Source: an uncultured Alloprevotella sp. (lineage in GTDB: Bacteria > Bacteroidota > Bacteroidia > Bacteroidales > Bacteroidaceae). From it: a stretch of DNA of 64,000 nucleotides. The translations under genes and the position numbers were made by a program. This document shows positions 1 through 7,805 of the stretch, piece by piece (positions within the stretch are counted from its first letter, which is position 1; each line of letters begins with the position of its first letter). Below the pieces are notes generated by a model, which saw only the letters and a list, made by a program, of their open reading frames with translations, searched no databases and was not told the DNA's origin. The stretch covers positions 108,650 through 172,649 of the forward strand of contig CALUIN010000001.1 of assembly GCA_944320745.1 (NCBI GenBank), written 5' to 3'.

Positions 1-2
1 AA

Positions 3-485
3 TGCCACCTGGCCATCAGCCTGCACCATCCCCTTCACGAGGGGCGCGCGGCCCTGATGCCGGCCGAGCGCGCCTTCCCCATCAGCGACGTGGCCGCTAC
101 GCTGCGCCGCAGCGGACTCTTCAGCAAAGGGCCGGAACGCGCCGGAAGCCCGCACCAGCGGCGGCTCTCGTTCGAATACATCCCCTTCGAGGGCGTGAAC
201 GACTCGCCGCGCCACGCACGCGCCGTCGTGGACCTGCTGCGCGGCCTCGACTGTCGCGTCAACCTGATACGCTTCCACGGCATACCCGGCACACCGCTGC
301 GCGGCATAACGGAAGGGCGCATGGTGCAATTTCGCGACTATCTGACGGGGCACGGCATCTTCACCACCATCAGGGCCTCGCGCGGCGAGGACATAATGGC
401 GGCTTGCGGCCTGCTCTCCACGGCCCGGCAGGAAGCGGAGAGACAGGCGGCGGACCGGGAGAAGACACGCGCCCACAATCCATAA
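3..485 (+). CDS. rlmN: 23S rRNA (adenine2503-C2)-methyltransferase RlmN, C-terminal part
   Basis: The gene enters the window already open, so only about the last 160 codons are present. Family knowledge: RlmN is a radical-SAM enzyme that methylates A2503 of 23S rRNA and A37 of some tRNAs. Visible in the sequence are the block beginning CHLAISLHHP, in which the cysteine fits the conserved RlmN C-terminal catalytic cysteine, then RAALMPAERAFP, and near the end the stretch VNLIRFHGIPGTPL, all typical of the C-terminal half. The radical-SAM CxxxC cluster motif lies upstream of the window. The gene ends in TAA five bases before the pdxA start, so the two are probably cotranscribed. Identification is by recalled family motifs. 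Confidence 0.9.
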   Translation, partial: CHLAISLHHPLHEGRAALMPAERAFPISDVAATLRRSGLFSKGPERAGSPHQRRLSFEYIPFEGVNDSPRHARAVVDLLRGLDCRVNLIRFHGIPGTPLRGITEGRMVQFRDYLTGHGIFTTIRASRGEDIMAACGLLSTARQEAERQAADREKTRAHNP

Positions 486-490
486 ATCCT

Positions 491-1645
491 ATGATCCTTA
501 ACAACCATAACCACAAGCCGTCCCCCGAGGAGGCTCCAGCCACGCCAGCCGGCGGGACGCTACTGCGCGTGGCCATCACGCAAGGCGACACGAACGGCAT
601 AGGCTACGAGCTTATCCTCAAGACTTTCGCGGACAACGGCATGTTCGAGCTCTGCATCCCGGTGGTCTACGGTTCGGCCAAGGTGGCCACTTACCACCGC
701 AAGACGCTGGGCATGGAGATGAATTTCCACATCATCCGCTCGGCCGAGGAAGCCGTGCCGGGACGCCTGAACCTGGTGAACTGCATCGAAGAAGAGGTGA
801 AAGTGGAGCTGGGCACGCCCACGCCCGAAGCGGGACTGGCCGCCTTCAAAGCCCTCGAGCAGGCCACGGCCGACCTCCAGGCCGGGCTGGCGGACGTCCT
901 CGTCACGGCCCCCATCTGCAAGGCTTCCATCCAAAGCGACGCCTTCCGCTTCGCCGGCCACACGGAATACCTGCAAGACCGCCTGGGCAACGGCGCCGAG
1001 GCGCTGATGATCCTGTCCAACAGCCTGATGCGCGTGGCTCTCGTCACGACCCACCTCCCGCTGCAAAAGGTCCCGGGCAGCCTTTCCCAGGACGTCATCC
1101 TACAGAAAATACACCTGCTCCACCAAAGCCTGCGCCGCGACTTCCTGCTCCCGGCGCCGCGCATCGCCGTCCTGGGACTCAACCCGCACAACGGCGACGG
1201 CGGCGTGCTGGGCTCCGAGGAGCAGAACACGATACGCCCCGCCATTGAGGCCGCCGTAGCCGAGGAGATACAGTGCTTCGGCCCCTACCCCGCCGACGGC
1301 TTCTTCGGCGCCGGACTCTACCGCCACTTCGACGCCGTCCTGGCCATGTACCACGACCAAGGACTGGCCCCCTTCAAGGCCCTGTCGATGGACGACGGCG
1401 TGAACTTCACGGCCGGCCTTCCCTTCGTCCGCACTTCGCCGGACCACGGGACGGCCTTCGACATCGCCGGGAAAGGACTGGCCTCGCCCGACTCCTTCAG
1501 GCAGGCCATATTCACGGCCATCGACGTCTACCGCCACCGCAAGGCGGACGACGAGGCGCACCGCGACCCCTTGCAGAAACTTTACCACGAACACCGCGAG
1601 GACAGCGACCGCCAGCGGCACATCCAAGCAGACAAGACCGAATGA
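491..1645 (+). CDS. pdxA: 4-hydroxythreonine-4-phosphate dehydrogenase PdxA
   Basis: This 384-residue enzyme oxidises 4-phosphohydroxy-L-threonine with NAD in the DXP-dependent route to pyridoxal phosphate, in the cytosol. After a short proline-rich extension it has AITQGDTNGIGYELI, the metal-ligand region HTEYL (His157), the YHDQGL block (Tyr287-His288) and TSPDHGTAFDIAG (315-327). These are the standard PdxA landmarks, and the metal-binding histidines are present. The ATG at 491 is chosen because it follows the rlmN stop directly and gives a normal length. The reading frame is open further upstream, but that part overlaps rlmN. The TGA stop overlaps the next ATG by four bases, indicating translational coupling to the lipid-type genes downstream. 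Confidence 0.95.
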   Translation: MILNNHNHKPSPEEAPATPAGGTLLRVAITQGDTNGIGYELILKTFADNGMFELCIPVVYGSAKVATYHRKTLGMEMNFHIIRSAEEAVPGRLNLVNCIEEEVKVELGTPTPEAGLAAFKALEQATADLQAGLADVLVTAPICKASIQSDAFRFAGHTEYLQDRLGNGAEALMILSNSLMRVALVTTHLPLQKVPGSLSQDVILQKIHLLHQSLRRDFLLPAPRIAVLGLNPHNGDGGVLGSEEQNTIRPAIEAAVAEEIQCFGPYPADGFFGAGLYRHFDAVLAMYHDQGLAPFKALSMDDGVNFTAGLPFVRTSPDHGTAFDIAGKGLASPDSFRQAIFTAIDVYRHRKADDEAHRDPLQKLYHEHREDSDRQRHIQADKTE

Positions 1646-2355
1646 AATTCGCCATAATCGCAGCCGGCGAAGGCTCACGCCTCAGCCAGGAAGGCATAGC
1701 GCTGCCGAAACCGCTCGTACGCATCGGCGGCGAGCCGATGGTGGACCGCCTGGTCCGCATATTCAACGAGAACGGCGCAGAGGAGATCTGCATCATCGTC
1801 AACAGGCTCCACCCGCAGACGGAAGCACACGTGCGCCAGCTGGCCGCACGCGGCGAAGGCGCCCCCATTCGCCTCGCCGTCAGGACTACGCCCAGCTCCA
1901 TGCACAGCTTCTACGAGCTGAGCCCGTGGCTGGCGGACGCGCCCTTCTGCCTGACAACGGTCGACACCATCTTCCGCGAGGACGAGTTCGCCCGCTTCAT
2001 CGAGGCCTTCCGCCAGAACGACGCGGACGGGCTCATGGGCGTGACGGACTACGTCGACGACGAGAAGCCCCTCTACGTAGCCGCCGACAGCGCACTCCGC
2101 ATCACCGGCTTCCACGACCAGAACGAGGGCGACCGCTACGTATCGGGCGGCATCTACGCCCTGCACCCCGCGGCGCTCGCCACGCTCCGCCGCTGCATGG
2201 CCCAGGGACAGAGCCGCATGCGCAACTTCCAGCGCGCCCTGGTCCAGGACGGCCTGCGCCTGCAAGCCTGGCCCTTCAGCAAAGTCCTGGACGTGGACCA
2301 CGCAGGCGACATCGCCAAAGCCGAACAATTTCTCAACGAAACGGAATCCGTATGA
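1642..2355 (+). CDS. sugar/alcohol-phosphate nucleotidyltransferase (LicC/MobA-like)
   Basis: A 237-residue protein of the NTP-transferase fold. The N-terminus carries the nucleotide-binding signature AAGEGSRL followed by LPKPLVRIGGEPMV, and there is a metal-binding acidic block around TTVDTIF. It is short and lacks a C-terminal acyltransferase or left-handed helix domain, which fits cytidylyl- or uridylyltransferases acting on small phosphates such as phosphocholine or inositol phosphate better than GlmU. It sits in one overlapping operon with a CDP-alcohol phosphatidyltransferase, so a role in making an activated CDP-alcohol head group is a reasonable inference. The substrate cannot be read from the sequence. 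Start and stop both overlap neighbours by four bases. Confidence 0.8.
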   Translation: MKFAIIAAGEGSRLSQEGIALPKPLVRIGGEPMVDRLVRIFNENGAEEICIIVNRLHPQTEAHVRQLAARGEGAPIRLAVRTTPSSMHSFYELSPWLADAPFCLTTVDTIFREDEFARFIEAFRQNDADGLMGVTDYVDDEKPLYVAADSALRITGFHDQNEGDRYVSGGIYALHPAALATLRRCMAQGQSRMRNFQRALVQDGLRLQAWPFSKVLDVDHAGDIAKAEQFLNETESV

Positions 2356-3242
2356 ACATACTCGGCATCAGCCGCTCACCGCGCTTTTCGCCTAATTCCG
2401 TCGCCCGCGACAGGGCTATCTTCACAGCCGTCGCGGGCGAACTGCGCCGCCTCGGTCACGACGTGCGCACGGTCTGCGAAGACGATTTTCGCGACATAGG
2501 CCGCGCGGACGCCGTCTATAACATGGGGCGCGACGGGGCCTTTCTCGCGGCCCTGGCCGCCGGGTTGCGCGTCCCGGCCGTCAATCCGCCCGTCGCGCTG
2601 CTCCGGGCCACGCGCTCGGCCCTGACGCGCTGCTTCGCCGAAGAGGGCATCCCCATCCCCGAGAGCCGCGCCTTCCGCGTAGGCGAAACGTCAGCCGCCG
2701 CCCTGCGCCCGTTTGCAGAAGCCTGCCCCGACGGCGTGTGGCTCAAGCGCGGCGACGCCTGCGCACAGTCCGCCAGCGACGTGCGCTACCTCCACTCCGG
2801 CGCGGCGCTCGACGACGCGATCCGCGACTTCGCCCGCCGCGGCATAAGCGAGGCCGTAGTCTGCGCGCATCTCTGTGGCGACCTCGTGAAATTCTACGGC
2901 GTGGAGGGCACCGACTTCTTCTATCTGTACTACCCGACCGAGGGGAAGAACTTCAGCAAATTCGGTCTGGAGAAAATCAACGGTGCCCCGACGGGCTTTG
3001 CCTTCCGCTCCGGGCAGCTGAAAACCTGCGCCGACAGAGCGGCCCGCCTGAGCGGCTTCATCGTCTACGGCGGCGACGCCATCGTCCTGCCCGACGGCAG
3101 CTTCAGGCTTATTGACTTCAACGACTGGCCCAGTTTCTCGCGCTGCTGCGCCGAGGCCGCGCGCGCCATTGCCGCCCGCGTGGACAGCCTGGACGATGCG
3201 CGCCGCCAGCCGGCCCTCTTTTCCGTCTCATCATACCTATAA
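2352..3242 (+). CDS. ATP-grasp-like protein (glutathione synthetase/RimK type), substrate unknown
   Basis: A 296-residue soluble protein. The N-terminus (MNILGISRSPRFSPNS) looks like the pre-ATP-grasp Rossmann-type domain. The middle has VWLKRGDACAQS, resembling the lysine-containing ATP-binding strand. The C-terminus has VYGGDAIVLPDGSFRLIDFNDWPSF, where the Asp/Asn pair matches the metal-binding end of ATP-grasp ligases. Enzymes of this fold join a carboxylate to an amine or thiol using ATP. It overlaps the nucleotidyltransferase by four bases and lies 14 bases before the CDP-alcohol transferase, so it may modify the same head group or lipid. I do not recognise the exact family, and the assignment rests on motif shape. 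Confidence 0.6.
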   Translation: MNILGISRSPRFSPNSVARDRAIFTAVAGELRRLGHDVRTVCEDDFRDIGRADAVYNMGRDGAFLAALAAGLRVPAVNPPVALLRATRSALTRCFAEEGIPIPESRAFRVGETSAAALRPFAEACPDGVWLKRGDACAQSASDVRYLHSGAALDDAIRDFARRGISEAVVCAHLCGDLVKFYGVEGTDFFYLYYPTEGKNFSKFGLEKINGAPTGFAFRSGQLKTCADRAARLSGFIVYGGDAIVLPDGSFRLIDFNDWPSFSRCCAEAARAIAARVDSLDDARRQPALFSVSSYL

Positions 3243-3256
3243 GCATCCACCACTTC

Positions 3257-4177
3257 ATGGCTGAAAACAAAAAACTGGCTGCGACCTTCAAGTCGCAGGA
3301 CACCGAGGAGTGGCTCGACATCCACTTCACGCGGCCCCTGGGCCTCGTGTGGGCCAACTTCTTCAACCGCTTCGGCGTCCACCCCAACGTCGTCACCGTC
3401 CTTTCCATTATCCTCGGCGCGGCGGCGGGCGTTCTGTTCTACTTCGACTCGCTTGCGCTGAACGTGGCGGGTATTCTGCTCCTCATCTGGGCCAATCTCT
3501 ACGACAGCGCGGACGGGCAGCTGGCCCGCATGACCGGCAAGAAGACGCGCTGGGGCCGCATTCTGGACGGCTTTGCCGGCGACGTGTGGTTCTTCGCCAT
3601 CTATGCGGCCATCGCGCTCCGGCTCACGCCGCAGTGGGGCGTATGGATCTGGCTGCTCGCCGCCTTCTCGGGATTCATCTGCCACGCCAAGCAGTGCCAG
3701 TTGGCGGATTACTACCGCAACATCCACCTCTACTTCCTCAAGGGAGAGAGCGGCAGCGAGCTGGACAACGCCGCCAAGCTCTCCGAAGAGTTCCGCTCGC
3801 TCAGCTGGAAGCAGGACGGGGCATGGAAACTGTTTCTCTTCTTCTACCGCAACTACACGCGGTCGCAGGAACAGCTGACGCCTGCCTTCCAGCGCTTCCG
3901 TAAAGCCATGAGCCAGCGGTTCGGCACAGCCCTCCCCGCCAGCCTGCGCCAGGACTTCCGCCGGGGCAGCCTGCCCTTGATGAAGTGGGCCAACATCCTG
4001 ACGTTCAACACGCGGGCCATAGTCCTCTACGCCAGCCTGCTTTGCGGGCTGCCCTGGATCTACCTGGTGTTCGAGGTCACCGTTATGAACGTACTTTTCT
4101 TCTATATGCGCGCACGGCACGAAGGCCTTTGCCGGCGGCTCACCGATAATCTGGACCAATATGAAGCCACTGTATAG
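3257..4177 (+). CDS. CDP-alcohol phosphatidyltransferase family membrane protein
   Basis: A 306-residue multi-pass membrane enzyme of the PF01066 family, which transfers an alcohol phosphate from a CDP-activated partner to form phospholipid. The signature runs from Asp83: DSADGQLAR, then eight residues, Gly100 and Asp104. The consensus expects the last aspartate three residues after Asp104, but here that place holds Gly108 and the Asp comes one residue later (Asp109). An N-terminal amphipathic part (about 1-45) precedes hydrophobic segments near 45-80, 110-150 and 250-290. The middle (about 160-245) is a soluble insertion. It ends in TAG inside the next gene, with a 17-base overlap. The context (nucleotidyltransferase, flippase-like protein, HAD phosphatase) supports lipid head-group synthesis, possibly an inositol-type lipid. 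Confidence 0.85.
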   Translation: MAENKKLAATFKSQDTEEWLDIHFTRPLGLVWANFFNRFGVHPNVVTVLSIILGAAAGVLFYFDSLALNVAGILLLIWANLYDSADGQLARMTGKKTRWGRILDGFAGDVWFFAIYAAIALRLTPQWGVWIWLLAAFSGFICHAKQCQLADYYRNIHLYFLKGESGSELDNAAKLSEEFRSLSWKQDGAWKLFLFFYRNYTRSQEQLTPAFQRFRKAMSQRFGTALPASLRQDFRRGSLPLMKWANILTFNTRAIVLYASLLCGLPWIYLVFEVTVMNVLFFYMRARHEGLCRRLTDNLDQYEATV

Positions 4178-5165
4178 GAATCTGTTCCTGCTTTTCGGCA
4201 TCGCCGCCATTATTGTCATGCTCTGCACGTTCGACGTGGACTACGGGCAGCTCAAGGACAAGCTGCCCCGCATCGTGGCCTACATGCCCCTGGTCGTCGG
4301 CGTATGGATAGCCGTCTACGCCTGCAACGCCGGCGCCTTCCAGCTGATTGTCAACAGCGGCACGCAGGACAAGCATCTCTCCTTCCGCCACGCCTACAAG
4401 CTGACCGTCTCGGGCTTTGCCTTCAGCTACACCACGCCCTTCGGCTTCGGCGGGGGCCCGTACCGCGTCATGGAGCTGGCGGCCCATATCGGGACAAACC
4501 GCGCCATGTCGTCCGTTGTCCTCTACTCCATGATGCACATCCTCTCCCACATTTGCCTGTGGACCACGGCCATCGTGCTCTTCATCGCCTTCTACTTCGA
4601 CCGCGTGACGCCCTGGCTCTGGAGCGTCTTCGGCCTGTGCGCCGTGCTGCTGGCCTTCATCCTCTACGTCTTTTACAAGGGATACAAGAACGGGCTCATT
4701 GTCCGCCTCTTCAGGATTCTGCTCTATATCCCCGTGGCCAAACGGCCCGCCCGCAAGTTTTACGAGAAGAACCTGGAGAACATGGTGCAGATAGACCGCA
4801 ACATAGCCTACCTGCACCAGCAGCCGCGCGCCTTCTACGGATCGCTGGCTCTGGAGTATGCCGGCCGCGTCATCAACGCCTTCGAGTTCTTCTTCATCCT
4901 CCAGGCCTTCGGCGCTCCCGTCACGTTCTGCGACGCCGTGCTCGTGCTGGCTTTCTCCTCGCTCATGGGCAATCTGCTTTTCTTCTTCCCCATGCAGATG
5001 GGCGCGCGCGAGGGCGGACTGGCGCTCATCATCCAGATTCTGGGCTACCCGGGAGGAGCGGGCGTGGGCCTCTTCTCTAGCTTCTTCACCCGCATCCGCG
5101 AACTCGTCTGGATTTTCATCGGCGTAAGCCTTGTGAAAGTAGGCAACAAGCACATCATGAAATAA
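4161..5165 (+). CDS. YbhN/UPF0104 (lysylphosphatidylglycerol synthase TM-like) membrane protein
   Basis: A 334-residue integral membrane protein with about seven or eight hydrophobic helices and a Thr-Pro-Phe-Gly-rich loop (YTTPFGFGGGPYR, near 90-102) typical of the lysylphosphatidylglycerol synthetase TM region family. Members without the soluble tRNA-dependent domain, like this one, are often found beside glycosyltransferases and phospholipid genes and are thought to move lipids across the membrane. It overlaps the phosphatidyltransferase by 17 bases, so the two products are probably made in a fixed ratio. I infer that it flips the lipid made by its neighbour. No catalytic residues are identifiable. 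Confidence 0.8.
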   Translation: MKPLYRNLFLLFGIAAIIVMLCTFDVDYGQLKDKLPRIVAYMPLVVGVWIAVYACNAGAFQLIVNSGTQDKHLSFRHAYKLTVSGFAFSYTTPFGFGGGPYRVMELAAHIGTNRAMSSVVLYSMMHILSHICLWTTAIVLFIAFYFDRVTPWLWSVFGLCAVLLAFILYVFYKGYKNGLIVRLFRILLYIPVAKRPARKFYEKNLENMVQIDRNIAYLHQQPRAFYGSLALEYAGRVINAFEFFFILQAFGAPVTFCDAVLVLAFSSLMGNLLFFFPMQMGAREGGLALIIQILGYPGGAGVGLFSSFFTRIRELVWIFIGVSLVKVGNKHIMK

Positions 5166-5212
5166 CCGCGCGGCGCCCGGCCCGTCCCGGCGCCCGCCGA
5201 AACACGACAGCC

Positions 5213-5968
5213 ATGACCGAAACCCATCCCCGCAGCAGCGGCGCGCGACTGCCGCTCCGCGCCTCCGCCATCTTCTTCGACTACGGCGGGACGCTCGACA
5301 CCGACGCCCGCCACTGGGCACACGTGCTCTACGAGAAATACCGCGAATGCGCCGTCCCCGTGAGCGAGGCGCAATTCCGCGAAGCCTATGTCCACGGTGA
5401 GCGCACGCTCGGCTCGTCGGCCGTCATCGCCCCGACCGACACGTTCTCCGACGTCCTGCTCAAGAAGGTCGACATCGAGACGCGCTACCTCACGGAGCAG
5501 GGCTGCTGGGCGGCCGACGAGGCCACGCGCCACCAGGTCACGGCCGACATAGCCCGCCGCTGCAACGGCTACGTCCTGGACAACCTGCGCCAGACGCGCC
5601 GCGTGCTCGAAGCCCTGCAGGACCGCCCCCTTTGCCTCGTCTCCAACTTCTACGGCAACCTCAGCGCCGTGGTGCGCGACTACGGCCTGGACCGCTATTT
5701 CCGCACCATAGTGGAAAGCGCCGCGGTCGGTATCCGCAAGCCCGACCCGGCCATTTACCGCATGGCGCTGGAGCGCATGGGCGTGGCTCCCGGCGAAGCC
5801 CTCGTGGTGGGCGACAGTTTCTCGAAGGACATCGTCCCCGCCCACTCGCTTGGCTGCCAGACCGTATGGCTCAAGGGTGAGGAATGGACCCCCGCCGCGC
5901 ACGACGAGACGCTGCCCGACGCCGTCATCGGCCACCTGGCCGAACTGCCCGCCCTCGTGGCCAGCTGA
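5213..5968 (+). CDS. HAD-superfamily hydrolase (subfamily IA)
   Basis: A 251-residue cytosolic HAD hydrolase. Motif I is FFDYGGTLD with nucleophile Asp23. The usual second aspartate of DxDxT is Gly, as in the HAD-IA members that carry DYGG. A helical cap follows (about 35-140), then motif II in LVSNFYGN, motif III Lys in RKPDPAIY, and motif IV in VVGDSFSKDI. It is the last gene of the operon, 47 bases after the flippase-like gene, and a strong hairpin terminator follows at 5993-6040. By context it may remove the phosphate from a lipid or head-group phosphate intermediate. A general housekeeping phosphatase cannot be excluded. Confidence 0.85.
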   Translation: MTETHPRSSGARLPLRASAIFFDYGGTLDTDARHWAHVLYEKYRECAVPVSEAQFREAYVHGERTLGSSAVIAPTDTFSDVLLKKVDIETRYLTEQGCWAADEATRHQVTADIARRCNGYVLDNLRQTRRVLEALQDRPLCLVSNFYGNLSAVVRDYGLDRYFRTIVESAAVGIRKPDPAIYRMALERMGVAPGEALVVGDSFSKDIVPAHSLGCQTVWLKGEEWTPAAHDETLPDAVIGHLAELPALVAS

Positions 5969-5992
5969 CGGCGCAGCCGGGACCGCACAGAC

Positions 5993-6040
5993 GGCATCGG
6001 CGGACGTTCCCCGCAGGGAGCGTCCGCCGATGCCTTTTTT
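5993..6040 (+). terminator. intrinsic terminator after the HAD gene
   Basis: A perfect 14-bp stem (5993-6006 pairs with 6021-6034) with a 14-base loop is followed directly by six T. It ends the pdxA-HAD transcription unit. Confidence 0.9.
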
Positions 6041-6062
6041 GCCGCGCCAGTCAGTGCGCCGA

Positions 6063-6125
6063 CACGCCTAAGCCCCGTCGCCACGAGCCTTAGCCCCATC
6101 GCTACGGGCCTTAGGCGCGTCGGCA
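6063..6125 (+). repeat. 21-bp CTTAGCCCCGT-type intergenic repeat, locus A (3 units)
   Basis: Three tandem units of 21 bases lie between the convergent HAD and ispH genes. Each carries a form of the core GCCTTAGCCCCGT (first unit CCTAAG, third GCGC in place of CCCC), followed by a variable 8-base linker such as CGCCACGA or CGCTACGG. The same unit recurs at nine other intergenic places in the window. Confidence 0.85.
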
Positions 6126-6160
6126 GGGGCATATATGCCGCCGCCGGAGACTGCGGTCTA

Positions 6161-7024
6161 TCAGTCGCCGGCCAGCCGCGCGATGGCTTCGCGGCAGTCC
6201 TCCATGAGCCATTTCGGCGTGGACGTGGCACCGCAGACGCCCACGCTCCGCGCGCCGGCAAACCAGTCGGCGCGCAGGGCAGCCGGCGTGTCCACCAGAT
6301 AGGCGCGCGGATTCACGGAGCGGCAGGCCTCGTAGAGCACGCGCCCGTTGCTGCTCTTCAGTCCGCAGACGAAGACCACCACGTCGTGGCGGGCGGCGAA
6401 GGCACGTATGTTGGGCAATCGGTTGGCTACCTGGCGGCAGATGGTGTCGAAGTAACGGAACGTGGCGGGCGGCTGCATGTGGGCCGTGATGTAGTCCACG
6501 ATGCGGCGGAACTCGCCCAGCGGTTTCGTGGTCTGGGAGAAGAGGCACGTGTCCCGCGAGAAGTCCAGGCGGGCCGCCTCCTCCAGTCCCTCGATGACGA
6601 TGGCCTGCCCGTCCGTCTGGCCCACCAGCCCGAGCACCTCGGCATGGCCCCGCTTGCCGTAAATGACAATCTGCGGACGGCCGGGCTCGGAATAGACCTG
6701 CTTGATGCGCTGCTGCAGGCGCAGGACCACGGGGCACGTAGCGTCAATGATTTCGATGCCGTTGCGGCGGGCCGTAGCGTAGGTCGCGGGCGGCTCGCCG
6801 TGGGCGCGGAGCAGCACGCGCGCGCCGCGCAGACGGGCAAAGGCCTCGTGGTCCACCGTGACCAGTCCCAGGGCGTGCAGGCGCTCGCATTCGCTGCCGT
6901 TGTGCACGATGTCGCCCAGGCAGTAGAGCGGCCGTCCCACGGCCAGTTCCTCCTCGGCCTTGCCGATGGCTGTCGTAACGCCGAAGCAAAAGCCGGAGTG
7001 CTCGTCAATCTCAATCGTCAGCAT
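6161..7024 (-). CDS. ispH: 4-hydroxy-3-methylbut-2-enyl diphosphate reductase IspH
   Basis: A 287-residue iron-sulfur enzyme that carries out the last step of the MEP isoprenoid pathway, reducing HMBPP to IPP and DMAPP. The three cluster-binding cysteines are visible: Cys13 in GFCFGV, Cys97 in DATCPVV and Cys196 in DTICRQV. The substrate-binding blocks AHGEPP, GKRGHAEV and SQTT (about 162-166) and CGATSTPKWL near the end are also present. It follows cmk by 19 bases and porQ further upstream on the same strand, a gene order known in Bacteroidales. The isoprenoid product links functionally to the polyprenyl synthase at 9738, although that gene is on the other strand. Confidence 0.96.
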   Translation of the reverse strand: MLTIEIDEHSGFCFGVTTAIGKAEEELAVGRPLYCLGDIVHNGSECERLHALGLVTVDHEAFARLRGARVLLRAHGEPPATYATARRNGIEIIDATCPVVLRLQQRIKQVYSEPGRPQIVIYGKRGHAEVLGLVGQTDGQAIVIEGLEEAARLDFSRDTCLFSQTTKPLGEFRRIVDYITAHMQPPATFRYFDTICRQVANRLPNIRAFAARHDVVVFVCGLKSSNGRVLYEACRSVNPRAYLVDTPAALRADWFAGARSVGVCGATSTPKWLMEDCREAIARLAGD

Positions 7025-7043
7025 ATCTCTGTCCTCCTACGGT

Positions 7044-7739
7044 TCAAGACCCGGCTACCCGCTCCTCAAAGCGGTCGATAAGCCACTGACGCTGCTGCTC
7101 GAGGGTGAGCGCGCTGTTGTCCAGCACGAGTGCGTCCGGAGCCTGGCGCAGCGGGGCCACGGCGCGGTGGGAGTCGATGTAGTCCCGTTCCTGCACGTTG
7201 CGCAGTATGTCCTCATAGGCCGCGGGCTGCCCTTTGGCCAGCAGTTCCTCGTAGCGGCGGCGCGCCCTCACCTCGGGAGTCGCCGTGACGAAGACCTTCA
7301 ACTCGGCCTCCGGGAAGACCACTGTCCCGATGTCGCGGCCGTCCATCACGATGCCTTTGCGCTGCCCCATGAGCTGCTGCTGCCGCGTCAGGGCCTCGCG
7401 CACGGCGGGCAGGGCGGCGACCGGGCTCACGTGGGAGGAGACCTCCAGCCCGCGTATCTGCCGCTCCACGTTTTCTCCGTCAAGGCATACCTGCGGCAGC
7501 CCGGTGACGGCATCCGTCAGGAAATCCACGCGCAGGCCGGGCAGGGCGGCCTCCAGCCGCGCCCGGTCCACGGAACCGTCCGCGGCGAAGAGGCCGCGGC
7601 GCAAGGCGTAGAGCGTGACGGCGCGGTACATGGCGCCGGTGTCTACATACACGTAATGGGCATAACGGGCCAGGTCCTTCGCCATCGTGCTCTTGCCGCA
7701 CGAGGAGTGCCCGTCTATCGCTACAATGATTTTCTTCAT
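7044..7739 (-). CDS. cmk: (d)CMP kinase
   Basis: A 231-residue nucleoside monophosphate kinase that phosphorylates CMP and dCMP. The P-loop is GHSSCGKST (residues 10-18) close to the N-terminus. [12 protein letters not shown] is the CMP-binding block, [12 protein letters not shown] (about 125-136) is a second cmk hallmark, and RRYEEL and ERDYIDSHR form the lid and base-binding region. Length is normal. It lies between porQ (66 bases upstream) and ispH (19 bases downstream), all on the minus strand and probably cotranscribed. Identification is secure. A distant cytidylate-kinase-like domain also occurs in the fusion gene at 29766-31061. Confidence 0.96.
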   Translation of the reverse strand: MKKIIVAIDGHSSCGKSTMAKDLARYAHYVYVDTGAMYRAVTLYALRRGLFAADGSVDRARLEAALPGLRVDFLTDAVTGLPQVCLDGENVERQIRGLEVSSHVSPVAALPAVREALTRQQQLMGQRKGIVMDGRDIGTVVFPEAELKVFVTATPEVRARRRYEELLAKGQPAAYEDILRNVQERDYIDSHRAVAPLRQAPDALVLDNSALTLEQQRQWLIDRFEERVAGS

Positions 7740-7805
7740 GATTCCACAGTTTTTATCGTTATGTCCGCGCGGCCCGGCCTTCCGTGCGCCGCGCCGGCCC
7801 GGCCG

